A stretch of DNA of 64,000 bases, from contig CM068835.1 of assembly GCA_028554795.2 (NCBI GenBank), forward strand, positions 56,721,219 through 56,785,218, read 5' to 3'. The notes beneath the pieces were generated by a model. The model was given only the letters and a program-made list of their open reading frames with translations, had not been told where the DNA came from and did not search any database. Below, in pieces: positions 38,403-48,782 of the stretch. The first letter of the stretch is position 1. The number at the start of each line of letters is the position of its first letter. The position numbers and the translations under genes were made by a program. Source of the stretch: Sinohyriopsis cumingii (taxonomy: Eukaryota > Mollusca > Bivalvia > Unionida > Unionidae).

Positions 38403-41400
38403 AAGCTAGCACCTCGACTTCGATTACATTCAAGACAGGTAAGCATCACATTTTCACGCGTGTGACCACGACTACTATTACTTCTATCTACCGTAAATGT
38501 TCTTGGATTATTATTTGAATATTTCCACAGCATTACTGTGTTACAGCTCGCACAATGATCATGATGTCGTTGTTTCAGTGTCATGATAAATTCAGCATCG
38601 AGATCAGTCGCGCTTATTTTTTGTCACACTGTTTATGACTAAAAAATTTCTTACTATATCATCGCTATCGCCAGCAGTTTTGTTAATATTTTCTGTGAAG
38701 TCTACCCTATGCAGCTGATGTATTTTTCTAACTCTAGACACTGCAAGGTAACTAAATCCGACCATTCGATACGATCATCGACGACCCAAACATTAGTATC
38801 AGAGATGGTTATTCCTTGAGAAGAATAAATATTCATTGCGTATCCTAGAGTCCACGGAGATTTTTCCATTTTCGGCGCATCCTCAACAACACTGACAACT
38901 GAAACAATATCATTTAACACAAGATTCCGTTTCCTCCTTGACTCTGTCAAGGGTCTCGGTATATCAACGTCGATATTCTGTAGTCGCGTATCTGCTGGTC
39001 TTTAAGACAATGGTACGGCTAGATTTGAAACCTTTTCTTTATGTGACATAAATAATTGGTGTTGAAGTGTATCACGAACTATCTTTCTACTTGCAACTAT
39101 CAAATCATCTGGTCTCCATAAATTCAAAGAAATATTAATAGGAGTTCCTGAAATTATATCCCACATTATTTCACACTGAACTTTATTCATTTGTAGTCTG
39201 ATTCATTTATTACGGTCTCTAAATTCTGGATCAATCGCCCTATGATCATCGGTTATATCTTCATAATAATCCAAAAACGTTTTTCAACCATTCGTGTGGA
39301 GACAATCCAACAAAAGGTGGCGGTTGACCATGATCGCCATACATCATTACAGCAGTATTTTCTGTCAATAACCAATCAAGAAATGTTTTTAATGTTTCTA
39401 ACGACACTGTACATATTTCATCCCAAACAATAATCTTTGGAATGTATTTTTCGCTCATTCGATCAGGAGTCCATTTATATCCTCTCCACTGAAAGAATTT
39501 GTGATAAGCACATGATTTAATATTTCTTTCTCTCATTTCTCTTGCGAGTCTTGTGTAAGGGTTAAAATGACCATATCAACATTCCGAAATAGTTCAATCG
39601 CAAGAGCTGTTTTACCAGAACTATCTGTCTAGCTACAGGATCATAAACTCACGGTGCAGATGACAATGTAGATATTTGATTGTTTTTGTAATAGATATCT
39701 TTGATTTCAACGTCGGCGGATTCAGAATAATCGAGTATATTTTCTTGTTTTATTCTCCAATCGCCCCATGATGCATAAGTGCCGATATTCAATTGTTTCC
39801 AACAATCCTGAATATTTTTATTGATATAGAACGAATCTGTAGCGACTCTGACAGCAAACTTAGAAATTCTATTTATCATCGATAATTAACTTATCGAAGC
39901 TTACGCAAGCAGTGAAGATCTTAAATGATTAAATTGCGGTGATTCACGATCAATACAACCCATAATTGTATCTAATTTAGTTCCGTCCGATAAGTAAACA
40001 TAACTTCAACTTATAAACGAATTTTTTTCGTTGTATCAGCAATTATAAAATAGAACTGCATCGACTATTATTAATCTTGTACAATGTCGTTTATGATCAT
40101 ATGACCCTCCTTGGGTAAATTTACCGATTATTTTTCTGCCGAGATCTTTTGCGATTTTATATTTTTAATCGGTTATATCAGGATTTTTATCATCAAAATA
40201 TTTATTTTGTTGTGGTAACGAAACTTCTTTCTCCGGACGATATGATATAAGTGCTTCACTTACTGCCAGAATTATCAGTATTTTTACATCAAGCATATAT
40301 CGAAATAATACTATCGGTACCCAATGTTTTTCTTAAAATTATTTACCAAACCAGACATAACAAATTGGATAAGATTTTCGGCAAACTTAAATGACTCGAT
40401 ACAAGCGAATACAGTCAAGTCAAAATCTGGCAATGGTATGTTTATGGATATTCTGGTCATCTCGTGTGTTGGATATCCAAATCTCTTAAAATATGCAGAA
40501 CATTCTCCCATTCCAAGAAAACTTCCGGGATAACATGCAAACATATCAACCGAAATAACATATTTATGATCGTATTTACTATTCCATAATCCACCATGTC
40601 CGTATTCGACACAACTCGATATTATATCAATGAGAAATTCAAACCGAGTATTTTTCCACGAATTTTTTTCTCTAGCAAAATGAGCTGCGACCGATGGAAC
40701 TGTAAAACAATTACTCAGTAATTGTTCAGCATCATTGGTATATTTTAACGCAAGATTTTTCATTTCTTCGTGGAGAGATTATGTGCGATAAATAACGCCA
40801 ATAGGTCGTACAAACTAATCATAGTTTCCATCATTATAACTTTGACAAAACCATACTGATACATGATAGTTTTTACTTATTTCGTTAATAAAATCAAATA
40901 TATCATTCTTATAAAATTAAAAAGTTCGATTTCATGGAAATATTGTTACTGCATTAGTCCATGAATGCGCATTATGATCAATAATTTCAATCGAAGCTCC
41001 TTTTAATTTATATTTTGATTCGTACAAATTCTCACCGGTTTTCGTTTTTGAGAATTATGGTTTCTTTCCTAGCTCAGCGAAATCTTTGACAGACGCTCCG
41101 GTATCCTTAACTATTTCTCCCACACTCGTTCATTATTTTACGTCTTTTATCCGTCAGACCGTTTACACGAGTCGAAACGGTAAAATGATCCGTTACCCGT
41201 TCATCTACACAATTTAGTCTTGGCAATGTCATTGGTTTTAGATTATTAACACTAGGTTTGTCATTTATCTGATATAAGGCGTACATAACTGCGGTTACGG
41301 GATACACTCGTTCATAATACAGTTTGTCAATATCAGTCAACATTCATGGTTTGGATGTGTTACTCAGTATGGCAATTTTTTCATTATGAAAGACAGTATC

Positions 41401-41680
41401 ATGTTTGTCACTGATAATCCAGTTAGTATTGTCTGTTTTTTTAATACAACACATTTTACTTTAAAAGATATGTTCGATTGTCGAGATAATTAGTGATCGT
41501 TGCTGCTCGTTTGTCTTTCATCGTAGCATCGACACATTTGGTGTTGCCTATGATTTTGAACGTTGACCACACATGAGATACGCCATCTTTCTTAAATTCT
41601 TTCTTGGCGTCATGAATAGTATTAATCAAGGTTTTATTCGTCGGATCAACCAGGGCTTTTATCGGCAAGTCGGGGATGTT
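38393..41680 (-). pseudogene. DNA polymerase B - SF1 helicase - HNH polyprotein or gene cluster, broken
   Basis: Reading leftwards, 41680-39650 is polymerase B: exonuclease-side text, then motif A region KYVISVDMFACYPGSFLG near 40560, then motif C region RVATDSFYI near 39855. After it comes an SF1 helicase: SSGKTALAIEL (Walker A, about 39620), IIVWDEI (Walker B), MMYGDHGQPPPF (motif III, about 39320) and YAMNIYSSQGITI (motif VI, about 38810). Finally 38584-38393 holds an HNH domain: HHDHCASC, then RSNSSRGHTRENVMLTC and ECNRSRG. All are on one strand without room for separate promoters, and stops are scattered, so either one fused protein or a tight cluster decayed. The polymerase start is not seen; it meets the LINE insertion at about 41680. 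Confidence 0.82.
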
Positions 41681-42845
41681 CTACCGGGAGAAATAAAATC
41701 GCTGACGAGTCCTACCTCCTGAACGGAGGTTCGAAAGTGTTGCAGAAAAACTTAAACCTGTTCGCGGGATTCATCAGAGACATCGGTCTCATGGTGAATG
41801 CCAAGAAATCATGTGCATTCTCGATAAACCGTAGGGGAAAGAAGACGTACACCGTGAACACTGGCGACGTGTTCAAGATCGAGGGTGTAACGATCCCATG
41901 GGTGGCGCCAGGCGAAAGCACACGATATCTGGGTGGCATGTTTGACCCGTGGACAGGGCTACTGAGATCGTCACCAGTTGCTACGTTGCAGGACTGGTGC
42001 AAGAGGGTCTCTAAAGCAGCTTTGAAATTGAGACAAAAGAGTAGGATCTTGTCTGAAAACCTAATCCCGAAATTATTGGACTGGCTCAGTCTTTACAGCC
42101 CTGTCAAGAGCACACTTAGGAAGCTAAACAGCGTAGCATGAAAGTGGATTAAACGATGGCTCCACCTCCCGGAGTCAACATCAAATCACTTCTTAGACAC
42201 AGCAACCTGCGATGGTGGGCTGAATATTCCAAAGCTCGAAGAAATCGACCCCCGCATGGTGACCAAAAGCTGGTGTAAGAACGGACAACCTAACGCTACG
42301 GGGTACACTTAGTCTACCAACCGAGCAGAGAGAGGCTGGCACTGCAGATTAATAGACAATGCCCCCCACAAGAGCTTAGAGAGGCAAGGACAACGGAAAC
42401 GTCTTCCACATACACGAAGGGAAGTAGGCTGAAGGTCCCGCAAGGGGATCCACCTACAAAGCACAAAGGAACGATGACCAGCGACTCAAGACTCTAGTAG
42501 CTGATCAGTGACGAGGCTCTGAGGAAGGAGTACGTTACTGCCGACAAGATCCAGATGGACTTGAGTTGGGTATGGAATCGACGCCCTGTAAAATGTGAAG
42601 TCCGGAAGTACTACTAACAATCCTGGCCAAAGGCGGGATGGTCTTTTTTCAAGAGAGGGTGCCAAGCCACCCTGTCGCAGGCCGTTGCCAATACATCCCC
42701 GGAGACGAGTAGGATAGTGGACAGAGACACGACGTTACCAGACGTAAACCGGAAAAGAGAGTGAAGGTCTCCCCCCTAATAGCCAAATGCCTTGTCATCT
42801 AATTAGTGACGCGTATGAATGGATTAAGGAGATTCCCACTGTCCA

Positions 42846-42888
<43 letters not shown>

Positions 42889-42930
42889 CACAAATGGCGA
42901 TGAACGAAGAGTGAAAATCCTATCCAGGTT
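41680..42930 (+). mobile_element. R2-like non-LTR retrotransposon fragment nested in the Polinton
   Basis: This stretch is visibly GC-richer than its surroundings. It starts just before the reverse transcriptase catalytic box, where IADE stands for the usual FADD, and continues GLMVNAKKSCAFSI and TRYLGGMFDPWTG, then after a stop at 42139 KWIKRWLHLP, NHFLDTATCDGGLNIPKL. The last parts are the thumb/linker features of R2, NeSL and related single-ORF LINEs that carry a restriction-like endonuclease. The 3' 700 bp have many stops. It is 5'-truncated, as usual for target-primed insertion. Its exact borders are placed by base composition and by where the Polinton reading stops. Confidence 0.75.
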
Positions 42931-42939
42931 GTAAAATTA

Positions 42940-43085
42940 CTTCCAAAAAGATAAACGATGATCTAGCAATGTTAAAAGTCAATGATATATTCTCACAAAA
43001 ACAATCTATCAGATATTTATCACGAGATACAATAGCGCGAGAACGATTACAAAAGAAATATACTGAGAATATTTTTTTTAAATAA
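42940..43085 (+). pseudogene. Plus-strand coding remnant next to the LINE insertion
   Basis: About 45 codons stay open (KINDDLAMLKVNDIFSQ, then RYLSRDTIARERLQKKYTEN) to a stop near 43085, with AT-rich Polinton-like composition, unlike the LINE before it. There is no recognised domain; it is charged and probably helical. It may be the 3' end of a Polinton gene truncated by the LINE, or a chance frame. Confidence 0.3.
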
Positions 43086-43195
43086 ATATATAATTATGGA
43101 TAATATCGCAAGTATGATCATTCGTTGACATAGTATTTTCAGTTATTGTTATAATCTGACGCATGTGCTGCTATTTGTAACTATTTATTTAATGT

Positions 43196-43345
43196 TTTAC
43201 GTCATTAAAATAATTATGATACAACATTCGTGAAGGGAGATAACTCTGTCAAGCTTAAAGCTCTCTCTCCGGCAGGTTACCTCGCTTGTTGCTAGTTATT
43301 GAGCTCAAGAACGGAGATAACTCTGTAATATATCTGTCTACGTAA
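43196..43345. repeat. Direct repeat of GGAGATAACTCTGT
   Basis: GGAGATAACTCTGT occurs at about 43238 and again at about 43314, about 75 bp apart. The same short word is frequent in molluscan repeats from general experience. The function is unknown. Confidence 0.45.
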
Positions 43346-43452
43346 ATCGTAATTATTTTTTGTCATCGGAATTAATTAACCATCTATGTCATAAGTATTC
43401 TCAGGGAAATAGCTTAATTGTATAATAGTTCAAATTAGCAGAAGGATAATAT

Positions 43453-43650
43453 ATGGTTTCTAACTTACAAACAAAATCAAGACAAAAAAACACGCGGTTA
43501 CATGTACAATATAACAGATACGTAAGACAGAAATCAGATCGTGAAAATGAAAACGTTGTCACCTATGAAAGTGATTGTAGTAAACATGTCACTTGTGAGA
43601 GTAGTGACGAAAATGGAAGTTATGGCAACTGGGGTCCCTGTAGTGACTAG
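43453..43650 (+). CDS. Small hypothetical protein of the Polinton
   Basis: This is a 65-codon open frame with ATG start. The first half is rich in Arg, Lys and Gln; the second half is acidic with Cys and Ser (SDCSKHVTCESSDENGSYGN). It lies between the polymerase side and the fibre-like gene, on the opposite strand from both. No family is recognised. It is one of the few undamaged frames in the element, but its shortness makes coding uncertain. Confidence 0.3.
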   Translation: MVSNLQTKSRQKNTRLHVQYNRYVRQKSDRENENVVTYESDCSKHVTCESSDENGSYGNWGPCSD

Positions 43651-43742
43651 TGATTAGCGAGAATCAGTATAAAAAATATTATAATTTATTCTTATTTTTT
43701 AAATTTTAGCATATACACATCAATTTAATGAAATCAGATTTT

Positions 43743-44690
43743 TTATTCAGAATTAGACAATTTTACCTTGGCGTTACGATCTAACAGCACTAACATATAT
43801 CCAGGAGATCCAGTCACTTCGTAGCGCCGTGATATCGTGGTAGATATTATAAATGTTACAACACCAAGAAGTGAGAACTTGTATATACCGGTAACCACAG
43901 CGCGATGTTTAATTGATTTATTGACTGGTGACCATAATGCTTGGTCAGACGCTACTGAATATACCAGGTTCCTAATCTGCTTGTGGGGAATTTTAGTCAG
44001 TTCAATTTGTTTAACGAAATCAGGAATTCCACTTACAACATCTTTTAGTTTTTTCTAGACGTTTCAATGACTGACATATCTGTCTTAATATCGTCGAGTT
44101 TTGTGCTAATATCAGCGATTTTCACGTCAACAGTCAAAGAGGTGCCAAAGAAATCATCTGCGATTTTATTGAGTTTTTTAAAATTTCTACGAGTATTTAA
44201 AAACATATTTACGTGAACGTCATAATCAATTCGTAGTGTGGATAATTTAGTATCTACACTATTATAGTTATTTACTACATATTTGTTGTTGCGGCATCTA
44301 CATCAGATGTTGGATCTCTTTAAACAGCTATTTCGTGCTGAGTTCACCTGTCATTGTATCGCCGATGGTCAGCAAACGATTAACAACACTTTTTGCAATT
44401 TAATCTCTAATAGCTGCAATTGATATATTTGAGTCTATGATTTTACCGCCTTTAGTAAATACCGGAATGTTATCCGTAGTAGCACCAAGAACTCTACGAA
44501 CTATATCGATCCACTTAATATTACTCGTCTTTAAAACACCGTATTTATCCTGAAAAATAACTTCATCTCGGTCAACTCCAGACAGGTTTATAATATCACT
44601 GAGGTCATCTTCAGTTGCGTAATTTGATAAATCAATACCATCTTTATTCTTACCCTTAGTGGTACCACTATGATCTTTCGCAAATATCAA
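43743..44690 (-). pseudogene. Fibre-like (phage tail-fibre-like) virion protein, broken
   Basis: From 44690 the frame reads SGVDRDEVIFQDKYGVLKTS, then a stop at 44400, and then, shifted, LLTIGDTMTGELSTK, which resembles the GDxMTGxL repeats of phage tail fibres and adenovirus-style fibre shafts. Next comes a heptad-like stretch (NRRNFKKLN-type, STKLDDIKTDMSVIET) typical of trimeric coiled coils, and then an open C-terminal frame of about 100 codons to a TAA at 43743 that is rich in beta-type residues. The layout of base, coiled coil and globular tip suggests a receptor-binding spike. No ATG is in frame at the start, so an indel there is likely. The family is not certain. Confidence 0.6.
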
Positions 44691-44700
44691 CCATTATATA

Positions 44701-45167
44701 TTAAGATCTGATTAAAACGACGCGGTTACTTGTATAATCGTACACGACTTCATGAGGTGAACCGGAAGATTTTGATATAGCGTCGAGTACAGCAATTACT
44801 TCACGGCCACATATCGGTAGATCTGTCACCCTTTGTGTTGGTAATGTTGAATACCAGTCTGGAATATTTTGTATTGTGTTTCTATATTTTAACAATTCAG
44901 TTAGTGTTGCCAACCCATACGAATAAAAAAAAACAACAATTCCATGTGGATCAATTGCGTATGCAACCCAGTGAGTTCCTCGTCCAGAACTGTTATCAAG
45001 ATTAATAATTCCTGTGTCAAACTTGTTTGGTTTTGTCGGTAACTGATCATGCATAAAACACCTCTGAAGTTTGTTATATTTAATTTTTTAGCAGCATCGA
45101 GTAAATCAAAATTGTATATAGGCAAAATGAATGAAGTGTTCCTGGAAGTCTCAGACCGTTTGTGCAT
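44701..45167 (-). pseudogene. Adenain-like cysteine protease of the Polinton, inactivated
   Basis: It would cleave virion precursors. The main frame (45054-44701) holds GRGTHWVAYAIDPHGIVVFF, with the catalytic His in THW, and LPICGREVIAVLDAIS, with the catalytic Cys in the ICG box. Between them the acidic member expected in the D/E-x-(F/Y)-G turn is Tyr (YSYG), so the triad is broken by one substitution. The N-terminal part (NFDLLDAAKKLNITNFRGV) is in another frame, joined at about 45060, so there is also a frameshift. The start at 45167 is the first ATG of that upstream frame. Length and order next to the small hydrophobic protein fit other Polintons. Confidence 0.85.
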
Positions 45168-45174
45168 TGATACG

Positions 45175-45543
45175 GGGTTCCTGGTAATATTAGACCCGTT
45201 CCCTTTTTGTGTCCTTTTCCTGTTAATTTATCAACCAGCATACTACCAACCTTTCCGGCAGTACCACTTAAAACACCACGTGCAGCTCATTTTACAATGG
45301 CTGACGCTCCAACGGCTATTAAAGCTGGCATAGCTGCAAGAAGTGGAAATATTCCACCAACTTTAACTTTTGATAGCACTCGGAGAAAGATGAACTTGAA
45401 CTCCAGTTGTTGATTCTAAAGCCTTATTAAAGTGTTTGAGTTGAGACTTGGTTAATTATAATTTGTTTGGACCACCACCAGAATTTTGATCTTTTTAGCG
45501 ATATTTTAGTTCCGCATTTAATTGCAAGTTTTGATTTGTACAT
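45175..45543 (-). pseudogene. Small hydrophobic minor virion protein (adenovirus pX/pVI-like), broken
   Basis: From an ATG at 45543 the reading passes LTKSQLKHFNKALESTTG in one frame, then KVGGIFPLLAAMPALIAVGA after a shift, then a stop, and GVLSGTAGKVGSMLVDKLTG and a Lys/Gly-rich tail (GKGHKKGTGL). A Gly-Pro-Leu-Ala hydrophobic core next to a basic tail is the usual form of the pX- or pVI-like minor capsid proteins of Polintons. Position between capsid protein and protease supports this. The assignment rests on pattern and context. Confidence 0.65.
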
Positions 45544-45582
45544 TATTGCACCTGACCGGAAGTCAGAGTGATATTAACGTGA

Positions 45583-47037
45583 CTATATGACATTTTTATA
45601 ATATGATAAATGATATAATTTCATGCTTTCTACTGGAGCGTGAATAACTCTCATTCGTCCACCAACACCTTCAAGCAACAGTGATGTATCGCTGAGTATA
45701 ACAGCAATTGCTCTGTAGTTAGGAATAGCTCCAGCGGCTCTATTTACTCGAGCTCGAAAGTAAATATCAACGACCGATTGTCGAGATAAATCAAGATTTT
45801 CCAGTGAAAGGTAATAAATCGGATATAGAGTTGTAAAATCTAACTGTGATATTTGTAAACAGTATCTATATTTGTATCACGTCCCAAATAGGTCATTAAA
45901 CGATGATATGCACGTGCTACATGATTTAATTCAAAATTTAACAATGTATCTTCAGATGTTTCTTGAAGTCCATTTATTCTTAAAGAAACTTCAGAAAAGT
46001 TTATCAAATATCATTGGACTACCTTCTTGTGACTTTACTCGTTCAGCATTTTGTAAAGCAATGAAAATATGCCGTGGTGCAGAAACACCTTAATGTGGTG
46101 CTATATGCCATGTAAATAAACCATTAATATTACTTTGAACACTATCTGTTGTTACTGTTAACCATGATAATAATGATTTACCGCCTTGATCCATAAAAGA
46201 AAGTAATTTTGTTCTTCAGCAACTGTTAGAGTCATTACAGGCATCCACAGCGAGAGTTTTGTTAGTATAACTTTACCACCATCAAGACCACCAAGACGCC
46301 AGATAACATCATCGTCATTAGCTTTGCTAACAAGTGCAACTGTATGTTTAGCTCAAAAAAATAACTTTTCTAACATTTCTACAAAATCCAAAGATGTGGA
46401 ATACTGGAATAGCAAATTGCAAATCCTAAATTGTAATTTTCATTCGTTGATATTACTGCGGGTGTTTCTGCATTTCCTGCAGCGTTTCTTATGTTACCCT
46501 GTATTAGGCTTATATATTCTGGAAAGTCAGAAGTGTCTTTAGAAAACATCATTGTTAGACCAGCCTATCTTGTAAAATCATCAGAATATCTTGCTAGACC
46601 TATTATTGCTCTAGCAACATAAATGTCGTTTTGAATATTTTCAATATTTCTTCCATCAGTCATAAATGTAACACTATCAAACAACGCCAAAGTCCCGTTA
46701 TTAACAAAACTTATTCTGTCAGCGGAGTCATATTCAGTATCGTCTGCTTTTATAAATTCGCCTTCTACTTCAATAAATGCATCGGCGGGTAAGAAATATA
46801 TTCAATATATTCTTGTATCTTGAACTTGTTATTGGATTCTTCCACGCTGATTTGGTTGTCTTGCATCATAAGAATAAAATTGAGAATCACGTATAAATTC
46901 ATCCTTGAGAACATTTTAAACCGAATATCATTTCCTGCTATCACACAATCAGTTCTATTTTTGTCTGTTTCACCAGCCAACTCTGATCATTTTTGATTTG
47001 CGGCTTGATTTATTATTTTACTGACATCTGCTAGCAT
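45583..47037 (-). pseudogene. Candidate major capsid protein (double jelly-roll), broken
   Basis: The ATG at 47037 (MLADVSKIINQAANQ) overlaps the stop of the preceding gene. The reading, with several frameshifts, gives about 485 codons to a TAG at 45583. Useful segments are NNGTLALFDSVTFMTDGRNI near 46690, SLIQGNIRNAAGN near 46490, the beta-rich GVSAPRHIFIALQNAERVKS near 46060 and GAIPNYRAIAVILSD near 45710. Size, place between two small minor proteins and beta-strand rich text fit the Polinton hexon-type capsid protein. No motif is decisive, so a penton or other coat protein is the alternative. Confidence 0.65.
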
Positions 47038-47336
47038 AACTTCAGTACTGGGTAATTTGACTGGTTGTGGTTTTTTCTCATTAACCGTGCTAGTCTATCC
47101 TTGATTGTCGAGAACGCTTTACCGGCAAGATAACCAATAGCGACGATGCCTTTATCACGAACAAAATCAATTTTTCCTAGTTGTTTTGCAATCGGTATTG
47201 CTTATGGGGCTATCCTTCTGAAAAGACTTTGAACAACATCGCCGATTCCATCTCCGTAAGTTGCCTTATAGGTTGGTAATCGCACATTTACTACTCTAAC
47301 AATGATCTGTTTACGTTGAGCATGATGTATAATCAT
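47031..47336 (-). pseudogene. Second small virion-type protein (about 100 residues)
   Basis: The frame starts at an ATG at 47336 and ends at TAG 47031, with one internal stop. It reads YGDGIGDVVQSLFRRIAP and after the stop IPIAKQLGKIDFVRDKGIVA, GYLAGKAFSTIKDRL. The Gly-rich amphipathic pattern with GdGIGd...LFRR resembles the minor capsid proteins that sit upstream of the major capsid gene in Polintons. Its stop overlaps the next start as ATGCTAG, a tight arrangement suggesting coordinated translation. Exact homology is not established. Confidence 0.55.
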
Positions 47337-47356
47337 TTTATTTATTATTTATTTAT

Positions 47357-48780
47357 CTAATAAATGTGATAATCATCAGCAATTTCATCAACGAGAGAAC
47401 GACAAACATTGATACCTATAATACCGCCAGAAAATAATCTTCGACAAATATCAGATATTTCATTAATTATTTTCGGCGAATTTGTGCCAGCACGTTGTCC
47501 TCCAATCAGAATTTCTAATATATCTACGTCAGAAACAATATTGTTAGGACAACCAATACGAGGCCTTCCTCATGCCGTAGTTGAGTAAAACCTACTTCCA
47601 TCATAACATTCTTCTTCAGCAGTGTTTTGTATAGCTGATAGTGATTCAAGTGCACCTTCTCCATTTTGTCTTTTTACTTCACGCTTAAAATCAAGAAAAT
47701 ACGAGTCATTATCTTTGGCAGGATTATTAGTACATATGAAATATACATCCCTTATCCAATCATCTTCACTTCTCCATGAATCAATATATTTAGGTCTTGC
47801 ATAGTTGTCCGCTTGACGGTACCCCCGCACAGCAACCTTTACTAATTCATTGTATCTTGAATTATTGATATCGTTACAACCCTTAGTTATTAATTTGTTT
47901 TTAATACCAATTATTTCTGACTTTTTTTAGGAGATTGTGATTGTTGTATTTTTTTTTTTTTTTTGTGGCCGACGAATTCGTGACCCAGGAGATTGTGGTT
48001 GTTTTTGTTGTCGTTCTATTTGTAGCCACGGTGGAGGAAGTCGAAAAGAAGGTTCTTGCTAGGGAGGTTGTGGTTTAGGTTGAGGTTGGGAAAGTTGTCG
48101 TCTAGAAAAGTGAGCATATTTATTTCATCTACAAATACTTGGTATAAAATATCATCATTTGAAATTCGATCTTTTTAAAATTGTATGCGATATATTCATT
48201 TATACAAGGTATTTTTTACTTACAGGCTTATTATGCTCAGGTTTTAAATATCTTTCTCTATAACTAAAACGAGAAACAGCAAACGCAGCAAATTTAGATT
48301 AATCTCCTATTTTGTATACTGCCTTAACAGCCATATCATTAAATTTTTCAAGCATCTTAACATGTTGTTCTTCTGGTTCCTCGTCTTCTTTTAATTTGGC
48401 TTTCGTGTAAAAACTTTTTTATTTCACCAATACCTTCAAGTACTTCTCCATCTACCGAGGGGGAGGTTGAGCAGCAGCTATTTTCAGTTGGAAGATCTCG
48501 TAAAATCTTTTTTGATTTTTTTAAATTATTTCTGCTTTTTCTTCTAGTATATGTAGCAGTCTGTTCTAACGTTAAGACATTCAGTTGCTTCTGCAACTCT
48601 TTCAGTAACCTTAGTAATGGGTTAAAATAACTTTTCTGTGCCTTCTGCATATTCAACTTGAGATTCTTGACTTCCTTGAAGTTTGTATCTAAGAGAATCA
48701 CGAACAGGTACAAACATTTGGATTGCTTCTAATCTTTCTCGAGCTAATCTAGTAGTATAAGATTCAGCACCAGGTGCCAT
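47357..48780 (-). pseudogene. Long unassigned Polinton protein with Pro/Gln-rich linker, broken
   Basis: It starts at the ATG at 48780 (MAPGAESYTTRLARERLEAI), three bases after the terminal repeat. The first 180 codons are charged and coiled-coil-like (LLKELQKQLNVLTLEQTATY, then KSKKILRDL). The middle, about 48115-47965, is rich in Pro and Gln (QPQPKPQPP). A poly-T run near 47950 probably caused a frameshift. The C-terminal third reads YARPKYIDSWRSEDDWIRDV, then after a stop VDILEILIGGQRAG and ends at a TAG at 47357. It is treated as one gene of about 470 codons because the parts are contiguous; two genes are possible. The role is unknown, probably in the virion because of its place in the structural block. 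Confidence 0.55.
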
Positions 48781-48782
48781 TA

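Noticed and set aside
41712..42002. 96-codon minus-strand frame
   Set aside because: It is antisense to the LINE reverse transcriptase fragment, which has clear motifs on the plus strand.
43196..43345. A CRISPR-like or promoter repeat
   Set aside because: There are only two copies of a short word that is common in molluscan DNA; no array structure.
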